A stretch of 64,000 nucleotides of DNA, from assembly GCA_946894095.1 (NCBI GenBank), contig OX335656.1, forward strand, positions 7,331,001-7,395,000, in the 5' to 3' direction. Positions 43,067 to 54,769 of this stretch are shown here, one piece after another. Source of the stretch: Incurvaria masculella. Lineage: Eukaryota > Arthropoda > Insecta > Lepidoptera > Incurvariidae. Below the pieces are notes generated by a model. It had not been told where the DNA came from and made no database searches. It was given only the letters and a program-made list of their open reading frames with translations. Every line of letters starts with the position of its first letter. Position 1 is the stretch's first letter. Made by a program: the position numbers and the translations under genes.

Positions 43067-43482
43067 ATAGAGGCTTAGTAATAAGGTTCCGTTGGCACCC
43101 TTTACATAGGTATGGTACCTTAAAAAAACCGGCCAAGTGCGAGTCGGACTCGCACACGAAGGGTTCCGTACCATCGTACAACATTTACAAAAACCGGCCA
43201 AGTGCGAGTCGGACTCGCCCACGAAGGGTTCCGTACCATCGTAGAAGAAAAAAACAAAAAAATCACGTTTTTTGTATGGGAGCCCCCTTTAATTTTAATT
43301 ATTTTTTAATCTTACCTATTTGTTGTTGTAGCGGCAAAATAAATACACACTCTGTGAAAATTTCAGCTGTCTACCTGTTACGGTTACTGAGATACAGCCC
43401 TGTGACAGACGGACGGACGGACGGACAGCGGAGGCTTAGTAATAGGGTTCCGTTTTCACCCTTTGGGTACGGAACCCTAAAA
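43067..43482 (-). mobile_element. (TCCG)n-type element, copy 2 with extra ends
   Basis: A full minus-strand copy (43184-43482; CGGCCAAGTGCGAGTCGG to GGGTACGGAACCCTA) preceded by a second terminal piece (43126-43183) and by the other end of a further copy (43067-43122). It has only four GGAC units in its microsatellite. Confidence 0.8.
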
Positions 43483-43530
43483 AGGAAAAAGTGGTGCGTA
43501 AGGGCAAGAATTGAACCCGAGGGGTCAGTC

Positions 43531-44060
43531 ACTCAGGAATCTCGTGTACAATCTTAGGTGGGAGTCAGAGAAATCTCGGGAGATCTGGAATAATCTTAGG
43601 GAATCTGAGATTCTTAGGAATCTGAGTAATCTTAGGTGGAGCCCGGGGAATTTGGTGGGAGTCCGAGGAATATCTGGAAATCTGGAGTAATTTTAGGGTG
43701 TTTAGTGTTCCAGTGAACCATTCGGCTGCGTAACCTTTTTTTCCTGTTCATTCGATAAATTTGTTCAGCATTAAAGTGAAAAAAAGAGAAATTTCGTGTG
43801 GCCGCATGACCTTTTTTTGGCTCACTCGAAATGCCTTCTGAAAAAACAAAGCTATTATAGGAATCTCGGAGTCCTTAGTCATCTTAAGAAATCACAGAAC
43901 CCCTAGGAATCTTCAGTTAATCTCTTGGGAATCTTTGGTAGTTCTTTAATAATCATGGAAATCACCAGGAATCTTTGAAAATCTTCAGGAACCTTTGGGA
44001 ATCTCCAGGAATATTCGGTAATCCATGAGAATCCTTAAGAATCCTGATATTTTTGACTAA
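43531..44060 (-). repeat. Degenerate AGATTCC-type repeat, block 1
   Basis: Dozens of GGAATCT, GGGAATC and TTAGG words at irregular 15-25-bp spacing; the complement reads as AGATTCCC with TCCCACC. Similar blocks lie at 44895, 45725, 55960 and 58290. It opens with GGGGTCAGTCACTCAGG, whose complement closes the blocks at 45.9 and 58.5 kb. Confidence 0.7.
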
Positions 44061-44491
44061 TGGTAATCTTTGTGTACACTTTTTGCTCGAGCGACTGAAC
44101 CCTCGATTGAACCCGTGACCTCTGGAAGGGAAAAACCCACGCCCCTGCCCTAAGAGTCCGCTTTTCAAATGAGCCTATCCGGCAGTCGAGCACGGTGTTG
44201 CGGAAAGCTCCTCACCCGCCACCGAGTTATTCTTGTGGCACTAGAAAAGGGTAGCGTGGGGCTTGCGTGCCGGCGACTCGATGCTCCTCATACCAGCAGG
44301 TTGTTTGCCGGAGCGCCATAAAAAGCGACACAATTTCATTTATTCAGGGCGCCTGCCTACTAGTGGCGCCCGCCCCGTCACCCCACCGCCCCGCGCCGCC
44401 GCCAGTTGACACGGCACTCGAGCGGTGGCCTAGTTTTCAGACTTTCAGAAATACTAACGTTTGGCTAAGTACATAGTAAGTACATTTTTTT
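44061..44491. other. Non-coding stretch
   Basis: No gene recognised. 44095-44160 resembles a tRNA-like SINE head on the minus strand (GGTCACGGGTTCAATCG). 44340-44420 is C-rich. Confidence 0.4.
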
Positions 44492-44722
44492 GTCAGCCTC
44501 GATAGACATCTTGCGATTCGATAAGCCGGGTGAAGCAACTCTGAGCGTGTTTGGGTTCAGATGGATGACCGCTTTCAACCGTTAAGGATGGCCGTGGTTC
44601 TGATTCCACATAAAACTGTAGGTCCAACTTACTAGGCGGTAGGGTTAATGCCGCCCGGGTTGGCACCATCTCAGTGAATGAACGGTGGTCGAGGGGGTCC
44701 GTGTTTTCTGATTGCGTGCACG
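44492..44722 (+). mobile_element. 5S-headed SINE, diverged
   Basis: GCGATTCGATAAGCCGGGTGA and GGGTTCAGATGGATGACCGC follow the layout of the 5S-derived head, then GATTCCACATAAAACTGTAGG and CCGCCCGGGTTGGCACC of the body. The 3' half is missing. Confidence 0.75.
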
Positions 44723-44894
44723 CGTGCATTTGCTCTCGTTCACTTCCCACTACCGTAGCATCACGTATCGTTCATGTCTATCCTATCCTATGACCATCAG
44801 CTAAGGTTTCTAATGTATTTCAAAGAAATGCATGCGTCATGTATTGGTTATGTACAGCCGAGGGGATAGTGACTCGAGTAAAAAGTGTACACCA

Positions 44895-44985
44895 AGATTA
44901 CCAGTAGTCCGGGATTCCCAAGCACTACCAAAGATTCTCATAGATTCCTGAAGATTTCCATGATTCTGAAAGGACTAGTTTGAGT
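44895..44985 (+). repeat. Degenerate AGATTCC-type repeat, block 2
   Basis: AAGATTACCAG, GGGATTCCCAAG, AAGATTCTCATAGATTCC and similar words in a short block. Confidence 0.55.
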
Positions 44986-45084
44986 AGGCATTTCTAATGA
45001 GAAAATTAAATCATGCGGACTAATGAAAGTCTCCCAAAATAAAAGTTACTCTTCCAATTTAGCCGGAATACTGAAAAAAATCTC

Positions 45085-45660
45085 GAATGCGCAAAAAAAA
45101 ACCGCCCGCAAAAAAATACGATGGGTTCCGTACTATCGTTCAAAATTTAACGTAAAAACCGGCCAAGTGCGAGTCGGAGTCGGACTCGCACACGAAGGGT
45201 TCTGTACCATCGTAAAAGATTTAACACAAAAAAATCGTTCAAAATTTAACGTAAAAACCGGCCAAGTGCGAGTCGGAGTCGGACTCGCACACGAAGGGTT
45301 CTGTACCATCGTAAAAGATTTAACACAAAAAATTACGTTTTTTGTATGGAACCCCCCTTTGATTTTTATTATTTTTTATTTTACCTATTTGTTGTTATTG
45401 CGGCAAAATAAATACACACTCTGTGAAAATTTCAGCGGCCTACCTATTACGGTTCATGAGATACAGCCCTGGAACAGACGGACGGACGGACAGCGGAGGC
45501 TTAGTAATAGGGTTCCGTTTTCAACCTTCGGGTACGGAACCCTAAAAAATCACGTATTCTTTACCCCTTTAATTTTTATAATTTTTATATTACCTATTTG
45601 TTGTTAAAGCAGCAAAATAAATACACACTGTGAAAATTTCAGCTGCCCACCTAAATTTGA
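45085..45660 (-). mobile_element. (TCCG)n-type element, copy 3 with internal duplication
   Basis: Minus-strand copy ending at GGGTACGGAACCCTA (45546), followed by a partial further copy (45548-45660). A ~98-bp block from AAAATTTAACGTAAAAACCGG occurs twice in tandem (about 45140-45237 and 45238-45335). Confidence 0.8.
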
Positions 45661-45724
45661 AGGAAATCATTGGCTAGGCGCGGGAGTTAGAGCAATCTGC
45701 CGGTCTATTCCTGAAATTCCATAA

Positions 45725-45945
45725 ACAGGAATCTTCGAGTCTACAAAACATTTATAAATCATTACTCCAGATTACCTAGGATTTCCAGAGATCCCTCGGA
45801 CTCCATAAGATTTCCAGAGATTCCTTGGACTCCCACAAGATTCCCCGGACACCCACAAGATTCCCCCGACTCCCACCTAAGATCACCTGAGATTCCTTAG
45901 ATTACTAAACAATTGTACACTAGATTCACTGAGTGACTGACCCCT
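45725..45945 (+). repeat. Degenerate AGATTCC-type repeat, block 3
   Basis: AAGATTTCCAGAGATTCC, CTCCCACAAGATTCCCC and related words, with a loose period near 20 bp; closes with GAGTGACTGACCCCTC. Confidence 0.7.
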
Positions 45946-46325
45946 CTGTACAGCACTGCATGTTCCATTATTCACGTCCGTCAGACGAGGGTTCTAATGT
46001 ATCTCAGAGAAATACAGTGCGTCAACACAGCATGTATCAGATATGTACAGCACTGTGTATTAGATTTTTCATGTCCCTCAGGCAAGGGTTCTAATGTATT
46101 TCAGAGAAATGCAGTGCGTCAACACCGCATGTATCGGATACGTACAGCACTAAACTATATTCCATTCTTCACGTCCGTCAGACAAGGGTTCTAATGTATT
46201 TCAAAGAAATGCTGTGCGTCAACACATCATGTATTGGTTATGCACAGCACTGTATATTCCATTCTTCATGTCCGTCAGACAAGGGATCTAATGTGTTTCA
46301 GAGAAATGCAATGCGTTAACACAGC
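45945..46325 (+). repeat. ~99-bp minisatellite
   Basis: GGTTCTAATGTATTTCAGAG recurs at about 45990, 46087, 46188 and 46286 (spacing 97-101 bp). Units also share TGCGTCAACAC and TACAGCACTGT. A single diverged unit is at about 44775-44860. Confidence 0.88.
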
Positions 46326-46611
46326 CTAGTTGTCTACGGTTAGACAATTGTATTTCTTGTCTTGCCGGATGTCACCCAGACATGCGACCTTTTGTGATTG
46401 TATTGGGGTCCGATTGTTAGGATAATAGCGGGTGCATGAGTAACAGCGGTCGCGACTCATCGGCGGCGGCGCGCGGCGTCGCGACGGCAGGTCTGGGGGT
46501 CTGCGCCGGACGCCGAGCCCCTCCTCCCACACCGCCGCCAGCGGTAGGTACGACCGAGAGGCACGCGATGGCATAGCGAATGCAGGAAGGTTTCAAAAAG
46601 TTTATTTTTAA
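46326..46611. other. GC-rich patch, no gene recognised
   Basis: 46440-46570 is strongly CpG-rich. Its open frames on either strand have no recognised domain. It may be a regulatory island or a non-coding first exon; undecided. Confidence 0.4.
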
Positions 46612-46910
46612 CTAGCTGCGGTACCCGGCTCCGCTCGGGTCCATGTCCTTTTGGACTGATGTCGAGCTGAATTATTTCCTAGATAAAAAGTAGCCCAAAG
46701 GGCTGGTCGAAAAGGCTGGTCAATAAATTTGTAATTTATCTGCTCAGCCCTTAGGATATTTAGCGTATGTATCCTATAGCGAGCCCCGCGATTTTTTCCC
46801 CCGAACTTTAAATTGGTTTACATCGCATCTTGATCTGTTCTATTGTTACGGAGATTAACCCCGCGCATGTGGACGGACGTTGCCTTTTATATAAGTAGAG
46901 ATAGAGATGT
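46612..46910 (-). mobile_element. Helitron-like or related dispersed repeat, copy 1
   Basis: ACTAGCTGCGGTACCCGGC at one edge and TATATAAGTAGAGATAGAG at the other. Its complement end GGGTACCGCAGCTAGT is shared by 49160-49182 and 52448-52464. Such CTAGT-ended repeats are common in Lepidoptera and are often assigned to non-autonomous Helitrons. Confidence 0.5.
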
Positions 46911-48149
46911 TTTCAAATGATTTGCCTACTGTGATTGTAGTGTGTGCTGATTTATAGGTCATTAGTTTTTTTAAGAGCAAGCACTAATCCGGAATGATAG
47001 CAATTTAAATATCACTTGACACCAACGCACGCTGCATTGATTTATCGGGCATGGCACTTAGATGAAAAAGGCATGGCATCAATAATTCGTTGGGCATAGA
47101 TATGCGTAGGTACTGAAATATTGTATTCGGTCAGCTTCCAACGACATCATTCTTGCTCTCGGACGATGCATTGTCCTGGCATGGCACCTTTTCATCTAAG
47201 GGTCGCATAACAAAAAACGCGTTGTTTCGGAGGGGGCCCCGGAGGCGTGGGGCGGCGGGGCGGCTCCGCGGCGGCGGCGCTGAGGAAACTCTTTCTGCAG
47301 GCTTATTTTCGGGATGCCATGTTTAAGGAATGAGAATGTTTTCGGACGAGAATAAATATTATTTGCTATATAAATATGATTGTCAAGTCAAAGTGATTTT
47401 GTAAAACTAGGTTGCTTCGAAATCTTTACGTCAATAAAATCGCCTTGACAACCGCAGTAAAAGTTTTTTTGTCGACCGGAAACATCCTGACCATGGAATT
47501 CCTAGAATAGGCCCGCTGAGCGTTGCGTGCACATTGTAGCGCGAACGTGTCCAGAAAATGATTCAGTTTGTGCTGCTATTGCCGATCTATTTTTAGTCCG
47601 GGCTACAGAAGGGTGAACTCGGTGCCACGGGAATGCCCACGCCTCCGCGGGCCGCGCCTTCTACGCCTCCGCTCTGCCGCCGCCGCGCCTCCGCCGCGCC
47701 GCATGCCTCCTTTCCGTTACCCGCCCCACCGCGCCGTGCCCCCCCCCCTCCGTGACGCCGATTGAAACTATTCATCCTGAACCGAGCGCGAGTGTAAATT
47801 CTCTTCGACAATCGGGATAATCGCTATATTCAGGCGTAGGTCGGAAGAGGATTCTATTTCTTCTATTATTATCGAAACGGACAATTGCAGGCGAAAACAG
47901 GTACCTATATTGTCTGGCTTTCGCTATTATTGAGGCATAAGAGGAATTTAAATGAAAAAATACTCTATTTGCAGCCATATGGTAGAAAAAGGCAGAAAAA
48001 TTGATGCCATAAGCCGTAGATATGACTCAACCTTAGAGATGTAGGAGAGGTGCTGGGAGGGGGTGCGGCATGAGTCGCTGACCTCCAATCAGTCTGTGCC
48101 ACCGCGCCCCTACACCTCGCAACACAGCCAAAGCCTAAGTCCGCTAATC
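46911..48149. other. Non-coding stretch with GC-rich patches
   Basis: 47225-47285 and 47630-47760 are GC-rich against AT-rich surroundings. No open frame there has a recognisable domain, and a search by eye for the missing VAT1 N-terminus was negative. A SINE-like piece (GTCCTGGCATGGCACC) is at 47175-47190. Confidence 0.4.
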
Positions 48150-49182
48150 TATCTATACTAATAATCAATCTGTATGGGTGTTCATAGAGAAAGTTGCTTT
48201 GTTTTCTAAGATATTTCGTTTGTAGACTTTATGTATGATACTAAAACTAAATTGTCGATTTTTAGAAATCAGTTCTGTATGTATGTATGCATTATGTATG
48301 TATGTATGTATGTATGTTCCTCCATAACTCTTAAACCGATTATCCGATTTCGATTAAACTTAGTACACGTACATTTAACTACCCGGGAATCAGGATATAA
48401 TTCAGTTCCGCTTACGCTAAGATGTGGCTTTCATACAAACTGCATTGCTCTGCACGGCTCGGCGGGAGGGCGGCGGCTGGCGGGGAGGCGGCGGCGGAGG
48501 CGCTTACTTTTACGAACTGTACCAAAGTACGTCTTGGTATTTCCCGTAACTTAAGGACTACTTGGCATCACGCTAAATCTCCAGAGGTGCGACCAATGGA
48601 ATAAAATACTTATTACATGAGAACCAATTACTCGATTTAGATGCGGATTGCACTTACGTCTAGCCTGATTGTACTCAAAACTTATAGGCCACATAATATA
48701 ACGCTTCATTACCAGAGGGGTGAGCAGAGAGTGCTAAATTCTTATAACTTGCGAACCACTTACCCGATTTATATGCGTATTTTATCAACGTATAGCATCT
48801 CTGGGAGCAGTCAGGATCGGGATGGGTTACCGTTTTCGTTGTTGAGGCTGGCTGTGGGTTGGAGTCCACGCAAAACTTACTTACGTTACACGTAACTTAC
48901 TCACTAGGTAAGCAATGTAGCAGTGCAAGTGTAGAAAGGTTCCGGTGGCAAGTCCCTTTTTTTTAAATAGCCACCAAATATCAACGAAGCTCTAAATGGG
49001 AATTATTGGATGTTTCTCATTAAATCATGCTATTTCGGCTCAAACGATCTTGATTAAATTTGGTAGATGGATACATTGTCCTAGACCAGTTTGACCCTGA
49101 TTTGGACCAGCCATGTGGGCTATTTTATCCATAAAATAATTTAGCCGACACTAACCCGAGCGGATCCGGGTACCACAGCTAG
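48150..49182 (+). mobile_element. Helitron-like composite repeat
   Basis: Starts with TCTATACTAATAATCAATCTG and ends CGGGTACCACAGCTAGT. Contains a (TATG)n microsatellite (48271-48317), a GC-rich insert (48455-48505), a fragment resembling the 5S-SINE (48805-48910) and TCTTAAACCGATTATCCGAT. It is probably several nested elements; boundaries are tentative. Confidence 0.45.
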
Positions 49183-49189
49183 TAAGTAA

Positions 49190-49450
49190 TATATAAGTCA
49201 ATGCCGCTAATAGATAACTCCACTTTCGAGCGTTGCATCTATCAATCAGCATGCATTAAATAATATATTCACAAGTTCAGACGTGGGTCAGTCCGAGGGT
49301 CAGTCAGCTTACAAGTTTCCTGAAAACAGATATTTATGCCCGTAAAGATGTAGACAATGTTTAGACAACTTACAAACTCCCTGACATCCCATTTGACAAA
49401 TATCCGGAAACTACAAGGTTGCTCAGAAACTTCCCAGTTAACAGATTTGA
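49190..49450. repeat. Dispersed repeat Z, copy 1
   Basis: CCCGTAAAGATGTAG, CTTACAAGTTTCCTGAAAACAG and CAAATATCCGGA recur at 60030-60195 in the same order. Not classified. Confidence 0.6.
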
Positions 49451-50029
49451 ACATCCAGTGAGGAACATCCTCGTTCTCGAGTGCAGTAACCTAGCCAATT
49501 GCGATAGTAGGTATGTAGGTACAGAGAGAACAAGTATAGATGCATGGTTGACTACCACCGTTGTTATCGGTAATCGATTACTGGTGCTAGTTAGAGCATT
49601 GCTCTAGGATGAGTCAACGCTAACATAAGGTTTGCTCGAGCAGAAATGGTTCACGCTGTCCTGTACTTATCTTTACAGGACGGAATCAGCCCAAACCAGA
49701 AAACGAAAAAGATTGCAGAAAAAAACGCCACTTTATCATTAAACAATAAACGAACCTCATTTTGTAAATTCATTAAGAACTTTGTTAGATTTAATTATTC
49801 TGTGTATACATTTTCAAAGAATTTATATTTCTTCGGTACAGTACAGTACCTACGGAGCAGTCAGCTCGAACACAACCGTAGCTTAAATAATTACACATGT
49901 ATACACTTACAGAAATTGCCATTGATGTGCCATTTGCATAAGAATGGAAACTCTAATTTCAATCTTAAAAAAATCACTTCAAAATCAAAATAAACCGTGA
50001 AACCTGTAATACTTATTATTTTTTTATTT
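49451..50029. other. Non-coding stretch
   Basis: AT-rich with no recognised repeat or gene; a 115-codon frame at 49646-49993 has no recognisable domain. Confidence 0.5.
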
Positions 50030-50150
50030 GTAGGGTTCCGTACCCAAGGCATGCCACATGAAACGTCTATATTGTTGTAATTCCCTTAAATCTTGTACGA
50101 ATGTATGAAACCCTTCGTGTGCGAGTCCGATTCGCACTTGGCCGGTTTTT
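50030..50150 (+). mobile_element. (TCCG)n-type element, internally deleted copy
   Basis: Both ends are present (AGGGTTCCGTACCCAAGG and GTCCGATTCGCACTTGGCCG) but only ~120 bp remain; the microsatellite is lost. Confidence 0.8.
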
Positions 50151-51010
50151 TATGTTAATGATCAAATAATAATACAACGTGATGCACTCTCATGCACTTT
50201 TGATATGTGGGCTCACATACATATTTACACAGGTTCTATGTTCGAAGTTGGTTGCAATAGTTGAAGGTTCGTATGGCCTCCGTGTATGCCGTGTTTGTCG
50301 CAATCGTACCTCTATATTTAAGAGCCTATCGTCCGATTTTGTGAAATTGTAGTTTTTTGAACCCCGATTTATAGCACATGCAAAAAGATAACTCATGATA
50401 AAAAATATGTGTTTGAAAGAGCAACTCTTACATACGGACCCCATACCTTTGGTTTTTTAATAGATCTTTTAGATTTATTTAAAAAAAAATCTGAACCTGT
50501 CTATTTTCTTGAAAACAGCTTAACTTTGTGCAAGTTTAACGAATATATTCAGTTAAAAAAGTGACGATATTTTTATTATCTTAGATTGCTTATATCTTTA
50601 ACTGTGACCCCATACCTCTAAACTAGCAAAATTTCAAAATATTTCATTCAAATTAATTAAACAACGTAAATGTACCGCGCGGCGTCAAATTTTCATACAA
50701 ACGTTCATACATATTACGCGCCCAGCGAGCGGGTCGCCAGTCCCGTCCCGACGGAGCTGCCGCGCGGACGTTTGCGACGTGGGGTCTGTGGATATTTCGC
50801 TTGTACTTACGACCTTTCATTATGAAAAGGATTTCTCATCGGTGTACCGCACAATGTGAAGTCTCGCAAGAAGCGTGCTCTATGTTATTTTTCATTAATT
50901 AGTATTGCGAGATAACTTGATTTGAATAGAATTAAAGTTGTCAGTTTAATTTTAGCGTTATATATGTGCCTCAATGAGATTGGAAGGTACATTAATATAA
51001 CAGCTGAAGG
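50151..51010. other. Non-coding stretch
   Basis: No gene recognised. 50680-50790 is GC-rich (GCGCCCAGCGAGCGGGTCG), possibly a regulatory island. Confidence 0.4.
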
Positions 51011-51011
51011 C

Positions 51012-51384
51012 TTTTTTTTATGTAACTGGGCATAGATTGCTCATACCAATCGATCGTCATTATATTAGCTAAACATACCACATGGGAACTAGGTGCCATG
51101 CCAGGACCTTCCTCATATTGCTCGGCTACATTAAATTGTGTGGAAAATACGGACAATTTTCATTGCCGCTTCGACTAACATTCATCCAATGCAATGGTAC
51201 CCACCCGGGCGGGATTGACCCTACTACTTAGTAATAAGCAAGGGGACCTACAGTTTTACGTGGAATCTGAACCACGCCTGGCCTCAACGGTGGTAAAATG
51301 TAACCCACCTAGAACCGAACCGCGCTCGGAGTTGCTTTACCAAGCTTATTGAATCTCAAGGCGTCGCGTCACTGGGCGACCGAA
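51012..51384 (-). mobile_element. 5S-rRNA-headed SINE, full length, diverged
   Basis: A-tail at 51012-51019, shared body, then a degraded 5S-like head (complement of GAGTTGCTTTACCAAGC) and GTGACGCGACGCC at the 5' end. Confidence 0.83.
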
Positions 51385-51979
51385 TATAGCGACGCTTACA
51401 GTCGAATGCGTGAAATCACGCGCCGCCGCTAGATAACTATGTCAATAATAATAAATGAGAGGAAATTATTATTTTATTTCTAACAAAATAAGTGCTGTTT
51501 TTATGGATCCGTAAGGTTAGGTTTTACCTAAAACTCTGAAGGCTCATAGTGTAGTAACACACCATGTTGCAATGGTGAACGTTGTAATTCAAAACACCAC
51601 GCTTCGAAACGCGACAAAAAAATAATCCACCCTGCAACCAAACTGCTTTTTATTGCCAGCGCGCGCACTGACCAAAAAAACCGGTTTAACTGAAACAGAA
51701 GAGGTACAATCGGTTTGCTTTGTTGCACTGCCGGTGAGCAAAGTAAAAAAAAGACACACAAATCCTAGAAAAAAGATAATGAATGTATCACTTTCGATCC
51801 CTGCAGATTAACGATATACGTTTCAGGTTTTTTAATTTTATAACGTAATATCGAAATATCTCGATCCTCCCACTAAGCTAGCTTATAATACAAAAACTAA
51901 ATAACCCTTCACATTTATAGTCAACTCGAAACTAGGCCGCCCGTGCACGACACTTCCGATCACTTCTGCTCTAGTGCAT
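51385..51979. other. Non-coding stretch
   Basis: AT-rich, no recognised repeat or gene. Confidence 0.5.
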
Positions 51980-52464
51980 CCTACTAATATTATAAACGCG
52001 AAAGTTTGTAAGTATGGATGGATGTTAGTTACTCTTTCACGTAAAAACTACTGAATGGATGGACTGATATAGTTTATACATCAGAATAACACATAGGCTA
52101 CAATTTATAAAGATATTGTGTGAATTGTCCAAAATATCAAGTAAGTAGGAAACAATTTACCATCTGCGAGATATTCGCTAAAATTACACATATGTTATGC
52201 ATGATGGAAATGTTTATCTTAAATAGTCCTACAAAAAAGTCCGCCACAGTATACATCTATAACTTATGTGTAAGCCATTATAGCCAAAACAGTGAACCAT
52301 AACTACAATAAAAATTGATAATTTATTTTTAATGCACATTTGGTAGTAATAAATTGATTCCTAAATAAAAATAGATACTTTTATCCCTTCTGTTATAACA
52401 TAAAATGTTTGATCATCCCGAAAACAAATTGACCCGAGCTTAGCCGGGTACCTCAGCTAGTATT
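51980..52464 (+). mobile_element. Helitron-like repeat, copy 3
   Basis: CTACTAATATTATAAACGCG at the start, AAAGTTTGTAAGTATGGATGG following, and CGGGTACCTCAGCTAGT at the end. It is the clearest full-length member of this type in the window. Confidence 0.6.
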
Positions 52465-52798
52465 ACATATTTTTGATTGAATTATCACCGATCCACTTGA
52501 TCGGGCTAGGAATAAAAACATAAACGTAAGGAGATAATTCGTAAGTTATTACGTAGTTTATTTTAGATGTATTCAAAAGGCCAAGGTATTTGCATAGATA
52601 ATACAAATGTGAATTTGTAACATATTTCAAAAGAATAGGCCAGCTGCGTGCCATAAAATATCACGAACTAAAGGCGGCCGGCGCCGGTCGGCAATGTACT
52701 TTACTGCCGTAAAAACGCACGAGACCGAGCTCTGCAACATATTTTTTAAATCAAACCACTCGCTTCCTCCTCATTTAAACATCTTTTTCAATCTTTGA

Positions 52799-53203
52799 GC
52801 GGCTCGTAGCCTAGTGGCGCGGGCACTGGCCTAGCATACCAGAGGCCTGAGTTCAATTTCGAAATGCACCACTGTCTTTATCTTTCCGAGTTCGATAAGT
52901 GCATTGCGTCACGAATGTGAGCTGCTCCTTGGTTTGGAATCCGTGTAAAACTGTAGGTCCCCTTCCCCTACTAGGTGGTTGGGTTTAAGCCCGCCCGGGT
53001 TGGTACCATCGCGTTGGATGAAATGATGGTCGAAGCGGCAATGAAAAATTGTCCGTGTTTTCCATCCAGTTCAATGTAGCGCTGCTCATAAAGGGAACGT
53101 CCTGGCATGGCACCTAATCCCTTCGGGAATGTGGTGTATTGAGCTAATATCATAACGGTAGTTGTGTGGTATTAGCCATCTCTGTCAGGTCGCATAAAAA
53201 AAA
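52799..53203 (+). mobile_element. tRNA-headed SINE, full length
   Basis: A tRNA-like head (CGGCTCGTAGCCTAGTGGCG, then GAGTTCAATTTCG as a weak B box), body with GCCCGCCCGGGTTGGTACC, 3' part ending GGTCGCATAAAAAAAAG. Confidence 0.9.
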
Positions 53204-53608
53204 GTGCACACATTTTTGCTATGAAATACATATTTCAATGCCCTATTGTGTCTTTTAAAAAAACTTCACAATCACTCTAATAACCCGTTAGGATTCTACG
53301 ATTCAGATAGATATGGTAGCATGATTTTACAAAGAAAACGATTTATATCCAGGTTCACTTGTAATAATCACAAACATATGGTATTATAACAATGAAATAA
53401 TACGTAATACATTTTGAATATTTAAAAAATACATAGTCCAAGTCCACCGTGCATCGTGATCCAATGTGCGCCGTGTAAATGTCTTACATTTGTGTGAGTG
53501 AGCACGTTGTGTCAATGTGTTGGGGCAATATTTTTTTCCCACGGGTAGTTGGCGTAGCCCTGCGGGTAAGTGGGCAGCTCCAAACGACAGAATATGCGAG
53601 CAATATGC

Positions 53609-54454
53609 TATCCAGAGTGGTCAGTCTGAGTTCTCACCTAAATTGGCGTTTACGGCAAACCGATCGACTGGCGTTTGCTCCAAACTCCATACAAGTTTTT
53701 ACTAGATATTCTGTGGTTTTACTTCCTCAAGCTGTCAAAGTCAAACGCGGACTTCCGATTTGTATGAAAACGCGGAGTGGAAGTAATCGGCAACGTCGAC
53801 GTATTTACGGCAACGTTGAGTAAGCTGTCAAATCAAGCTCGGACTCGCAAATGTTAGTTCGCTTAACGCCCGCTGCGCGCGCTCTTCAGGCTCAGAGTGG
53901 TCAGTCTGAGTTCTCACCAAAATTAGCGTTTACGGCAAACCGATCGACTGGCGTTTTCTCCAAACTCCATACAAGTTTTTACTAGATATTCTGTGGTTTT
54001 ACTTCTTCAAGCTGTCATAGTCAAACGCGGACTTCCGATTTGCATGAAAACGCGGAGTGGACGTAAACGGCAACGTCGACGTATTTACGGCAACGTTGAG
54101 TAAGCTGTCAAATCAAGCTCGGACTCGCAAATGTTAGTTCGCTTAACGCCCGCTGCGGGAGCTCCTAAATTTCTCCATACATTTGAAACCGCCAGTCGAT
54201 CGGTTTGCCGTAACGCCAATTTAGGTGACAACTGAGACTACCGGCTCTGAGCTCTGAGCCGTAAATACGTCGACGTTGCGGTTTACGTCCTCTCCGCGTT
54301 TTCATACAAATCGGAAGTCCGCGTTTTACTTTGACAGCTTGAAAAAGTAAAACCACAGTATATCTAGTAAAAACTTGTATGGAGTTTAGAGAAAACGCCA
54401 GTCGATCGGTTTGCCGTAAACGCCAATTTAGGGGAGAACTCAGACTGACCACTC
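53609..54454. mobile_element. Cluster of three GAGTGGTCAGTC-family MITEs
   Basis: 53609-53885 (+, right end cut off), 53895-54246 (+, complete) and ~54257-54454 (-, partial) lie next to each other. The first two share nearly identical left halves. Open frames here (for example 114 codons at 53479) are element sequence, not genes. Confidence 0.87.
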
Positions 54455-54769
54455 AGAACCGGATTGGCATTTTATACAAAACCAGCTTTTCAACATGCGA
54501 ACTGCATAAGACGGTTTTTGCTCTCACTTACGGCGCGGCGGCGAATTTAAAACTCAGAGAGCTGATTCCAAAAATGGGGACATATGTTTAGCCTGAAAAG
54601 TCGTGTTCTCTCAATAGATGTAATCTAAAGCCTTGCGCAGACCACATTCCGACATCGGGGGTTTCCAGATACACAATAACTAAGCCCATAATAAAAGGAA
54701 AGAAACATAAACAAAACGCGAGAACTAACTTGAACATAGTTCGTAGTGAGGTTGTATGCATGTAGACCT

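Noticed and set aside
52799..52870. tRNA gene
   Set aside because: A and B boxes are present but the cloverleaf is not intact and the sequence runs into the SINE body.
53479..53823. 114-codon plus-strand frame
   Set aside because: Most of it is the GAGTGGTCAGTC-family MITE; the same residues recur in frames at 17436-17699, 54165-54452 and 57270-57509.
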